DNA of 37,103 nucleotides from an uncultured Clostridia bacterium (GTDB taxonomy: Bacteria; Bacillota; Clostridia; Lachnospirales; CAG-274). Of this stretch, positions 35,042-37,103 are shown piece by piece. The position numbers and the translations under genes were made by a program. Position 1 is the first letter of the stretch. Every line of letters starts with the position of its first letter. The notes under the pieces are model-generated. The model searched no databases. It had not been told where the DNA came from and saw only the letters and a list, made by a program, of their open reading frames with translations. The DNA is taken from NCBI GenBank assembly GCA_947585865.1, contig CANPXH010000021.1, forward strand, positions 1 to 37,103, written 5' to 3'.

Positions 35042-36784
35042 CTATTCAAATCTTACATCTTTAACTATGAGCTGCGGGTTCCTGCTGCCGTTGAATTCGT
35101 TTATATCAAGGGTATAGGCAATATCTCCCTTAAGCCTTGCGGAAGAAGAATTATCGGTATTAAATCCCTTTTCCTCTAATTTATATATCCATTTATCATA
35201 ATTATCAAAATCCACGGCTCTGAGCCTTCTGCCGCTGGTGTCCTCAACGGTAAGGCTTACGATATTTTTTTCGCTTCCAACAAATCTTATAAACAAAAAA
35301 TTTATATCCTTGCTTGCAAAAACAGGTCTTTCATTGGCCTTGCCGTAGGGAGCGAGAACATCCAGCTCTTCAATATTTTCCACAACTATGTCATCTAAAT
35401 AAAGCTGGGCATCCAGGCGTATAACAGGCTGCATATCCTCTGATGTAAGGTCGCAATTTTCGTTGAGCTTTTCTCTGAGAAGAGATACATTGCCTTCTTC
35501 TATGCTGAGCCCCGCCGCCATAGTGTGACCTCCGAATTTAAGCATGATATCCTTTACTTTGTAAAGCTCTTCAAACATATTGTAGGCATCTATGGAACGA
35601 CCCGATCCCTTGACCCCTTTCTCCGTTTTTGTAAGCACTATGGTAGGTCTGTGATACTTTTCCTTTATTCTTCCGGCTATTATGCCTGCAATGCTTTCGT
35701 GTATATTATGACTTAAAGCGACGATTATCCTGTCATTTTTAAGAGAAGTGTTTTCTATAAGCTCGGTTATTTCATCAACGCCTCTTGCAGTCATTTCCTT
35801 TCTTTCTTCATTGTAATCTATAAGCAGGGCAGCAAGCTCCTCCGCTCTTTTCTCATCCTCAGCCGTAAAAAGCTCCACAGCCGTCTTAGCCGTGTCGAGA
35901 CGGCCTCCCGCATTTATGCAAGGGCCTATTATAAAGCCTATGTGATAGGCGGAAACATTCTTTATATCTCTGAGCTCCACAAGCTTTTTAAGTCCTGTAT
36001 TGGGTATATGTTCATTTATAAGCTCAATGCCCCTTTTGGCTATGGCTCTGTTTTCGCCTGTAAGATCCACAACATCGCATATTGTGGCAACGGCTGCAAA
36101 TATAAGCAGCTCCCTTTCATTGTAAAGCTCCTTGGCCATATATCCGTAGAACGCCTTTATAAATCTGTAGCACAAAGCGCCTGCGCACATTTGATCATAG
36201 CTGTAGCCGCAGCCCTTCACCTTAGCGTCTATGACAGCATCGGCAGGCGGAAGTATATTTTCCCTTACGCCATTGCTCTCACGAAAAGGCGGCTCATGAT
36301 GATCCAGTATTATTACCTCCATGCCCTTGGCCTTGGCAAGGGCTACCGCCTTTGAAGAGGATATGCCATTGTCACAGGTGATAAGCAGATCGATATCCTT
36401 CATATCTTCAACGGCTTTTTCTCCTAAGCCGTAGCCGTCATCCACTCTGTGCGGTATTTTGTACACCACATTTGCGCCTAAGGCCAAAAGCCCCTTGTAC
36501 AATATTACCGTGCTCATAACGCCGTCTACGTCATAGTCGCCGTAAACACATATCTTTTTGCCCTTGTCCACGGCGTTTTTCACTATGGCAAAGGCTTTCT
36601 CTGCATCATTAAAATCCATAAAAGACTCAAATATGAAATTGTCCGTGTCTGTATATTCCCCAAGCTGCTTCCTGTTCCTTATGCCCCTGTTGTAAAGCGC
36701 ATAGGCTAGAGGCTTGCCGCAGCCGTAAAAGGACATGAGCTTTTGGGGCGCAACAGAGCATTTTCTGATAGTCCATTTTGCCAT
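35042..36784 (-). CDS. recJ: Single-stranded-DNA-specific exonuclease RecJ
   Basis: 5'-3' exonuclease on single-stranded DNA, used in recombination and base-excision or mismatch repair. 580 residues, from ATG at 36784, which lies 8 nt after GAGG; an in-frame GTG lies at 36793. The DHH-family motifs are present: GDYDVDG (82-88), CDNGISS and DHHEPP (161-163), with the metal-binding Asp/His residues. The DHHA1 domain carries KFGGHTMAAGLSIEE, and an OB-fold-like C-terminal domain follows. Length and motifs match. It flanks the island and marks a housekeeping boundary. A terminator follows at 34983-35015. Confidence 0.96.
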   Translation of the reverse strand: MAKWTIRKCSVAPQKLMSFYGCGKPLAYALYNRGIRNRKQLGEYTDTDNFIFESFMDFNDAEKAFAIVKNAVDKGKKICVYGDYDVDGVMSTVILYKGLLALGANVVYKIPHRVDDGYGLGEKAVEDMKDIDLLITCDNGISSSKAVALAKAKGMEVIILDHHEPPFRESNGVRENILPPADAVIDAKVKGCGYSYDQMCAGALCYRFIKAFYGYMAKELYNERELLIFAAVATICDVVDLTGENRAIAKRGIELINEHIPNTGLKKLVELRDIKNVSAYHIGFIIGPCINAGGRLDTAKTAVELFTAEDEKRAEELAALLIDYNEERKEMTARGVDEITELIENTSLKNDRIIVALSHNIHESIAGIIAGRIKEKYHRPTIVLTKTEKGVKGSGRSIDAYNMFEELYKVKDIMLKFGGHTMAAGLSIEEGNVSLLREKLNENCDLTSEDMQPVIRLDAQLYLDDIVVENIEELDVLAPYGKANERPVFASKDINFLFIRFVGSEKNIVSLTVEDTSGRRLRAVDFDNYDKWIYKLEEKGFNTDNSSSARLKGDIAYTLDINEFNGSRNPQLIVKDVRFE

Positions 36785-36836
36785 AATGTACACCTCGTAA
36801 TTTTTTGTTTAAGTGCTTTAAAAAGCAGCACAAACT

Positions 36837-36865
36837 TTTTTATTTATCTTACCTTAGAAAGTAAA
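36837..36865 (-). promoter_or_regulatory. Weak candidate promoter of recJ
   Basis: On the minus strand, TTTACT and TAAAAA are 17 nt apart, about 50 nt upstream of the recJ start. Both hexamers are imperfect. Confidence 0.3.
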
Positions 36866-37103
36866 CTTATATGTACTTTTTGAAAAAAGTACCAAAACAT
36901 TTAATACTTTTGATTTTATTGTTTCTATGAATTATAAATTTTAGTTTGTCTTACTTTAAAAAGTAAGCAAACTTTATGTACTTTTTTGCGAAAAAAGTAC
37001 CAAAAACGTTCAGCACTTTCGGCTTCGCCGAAAGCCGGCCTACGGCCGTCGGATAAATCTTTCCGTGCAATGGGGAGTTCCGATTCTCCCCACACCCCGG
37101 TTG
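36848..37103. repeat. Intergenic inverted-repeat cluster
   Basis: Two diverged copies, about 105 bp apart, of an element that contains a CTTAC...GTAA half-palindrome followed by the hairpin GTACTTTTT/AAAAAAGTAC (36873-36892 and 36978-37000) and CCAAAA. After the second copy come three GC-rich stems: CTTTCGGC...GCCGAAAG at 37016-37034, CGGCC/GGCCG at 37036-37048 and GGGGAG/CTCCCC at 37071-37090. No gene is visible in the 310-base stretch from 36794 to 37103. It looks like a dispersed intergenic repeat family of gut Clostridia. Confidence 0.6.

Overview
The window looks like a chromosomal segment of an anaerobic, mid-to-low-GC Clostridia bacterium, probably an uncultured gut Oscillospirales-type genome. 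This rests on strong AGGAGG/GAGGTG ribosome binding sites about 8 nt before starts, sigma-A-type TTGACA/TATAAT promoters, Gram-positive envelope domains (lipobox, SLH-like, LysM-like, SH3b) and Clostridia-style housekeeping neighbours. No rRNA, tRNA or transposase was seen, so placement is by style only.

Layout: (1) positions 1-661, two phage-tail-type genes leaving the window, with their own promoter; (2) positions 811-5959, a housekeeping block on the minus strand: rimO, pgsA and an S41 protease gene, then pyrG on its own promoter; (3) positions 6106-6750, a single plus-strand gene for a zinc-ribbon/membrane/LysM-like protein behind a consensus promoter; (4) positions 6825-34932, a roughly 28-kb accessory island; (5) positions 35042-36784, recJ on the minus strand; (6) positions 36840-37103, intergenic inverted repeats.

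The island is the main interest. Thirteen minus-strand genes, mostly spaced 5-40 nt apart, run from a promoter at 32442-32470 to an intrinsic terminator at 6825-6879. In transcription order they encode: a secreted vWA protein with a cytoplasmic tail; a large tubulin/FtsZ-like GTPase; an unknown 588-residue protein; a membrane vWA protein; a small unknown protein; a zinc-ribbon P-loop GTPase; a membrane protein resembling GTPase-associated (GAP1-like) proteins with a Thr-rich outer tail; then, after an internal promoter, a tail-anchored Gly-rich repeat protein; a HerA-like ATPase; a very long acidic-repeat HD phosphohydrolase; an unknown protein; a membrane protein ending in SH3b and discoidin-like domains; and a polytopic membrane protein. 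Divergent to these, two plus-strand genes encode a lipoprotein/SLH-like/membrane/GTPase fusion and an unknown partner. Two back-to-back promoters and repeated GTC(A/G)ATAA boxes in a 540-bp AT-rich region suggest the two arms are regulated together.

Predicted topology puts wall- or glycan-binding domains (vWA, SH3b, discoidin-like, SLH-like) outside, and tubulin, two GTPases, a HerA ATPase and an HD hydrolase inside. My inference is an envelope-spanning, NTP-driven system that senses or remodels the cell surface, possibly related to the GTPase/vWA conflict systems described by comparative genomics. I cannot assign its output (defence, secretion, envelope remodelling) from sequence alone.
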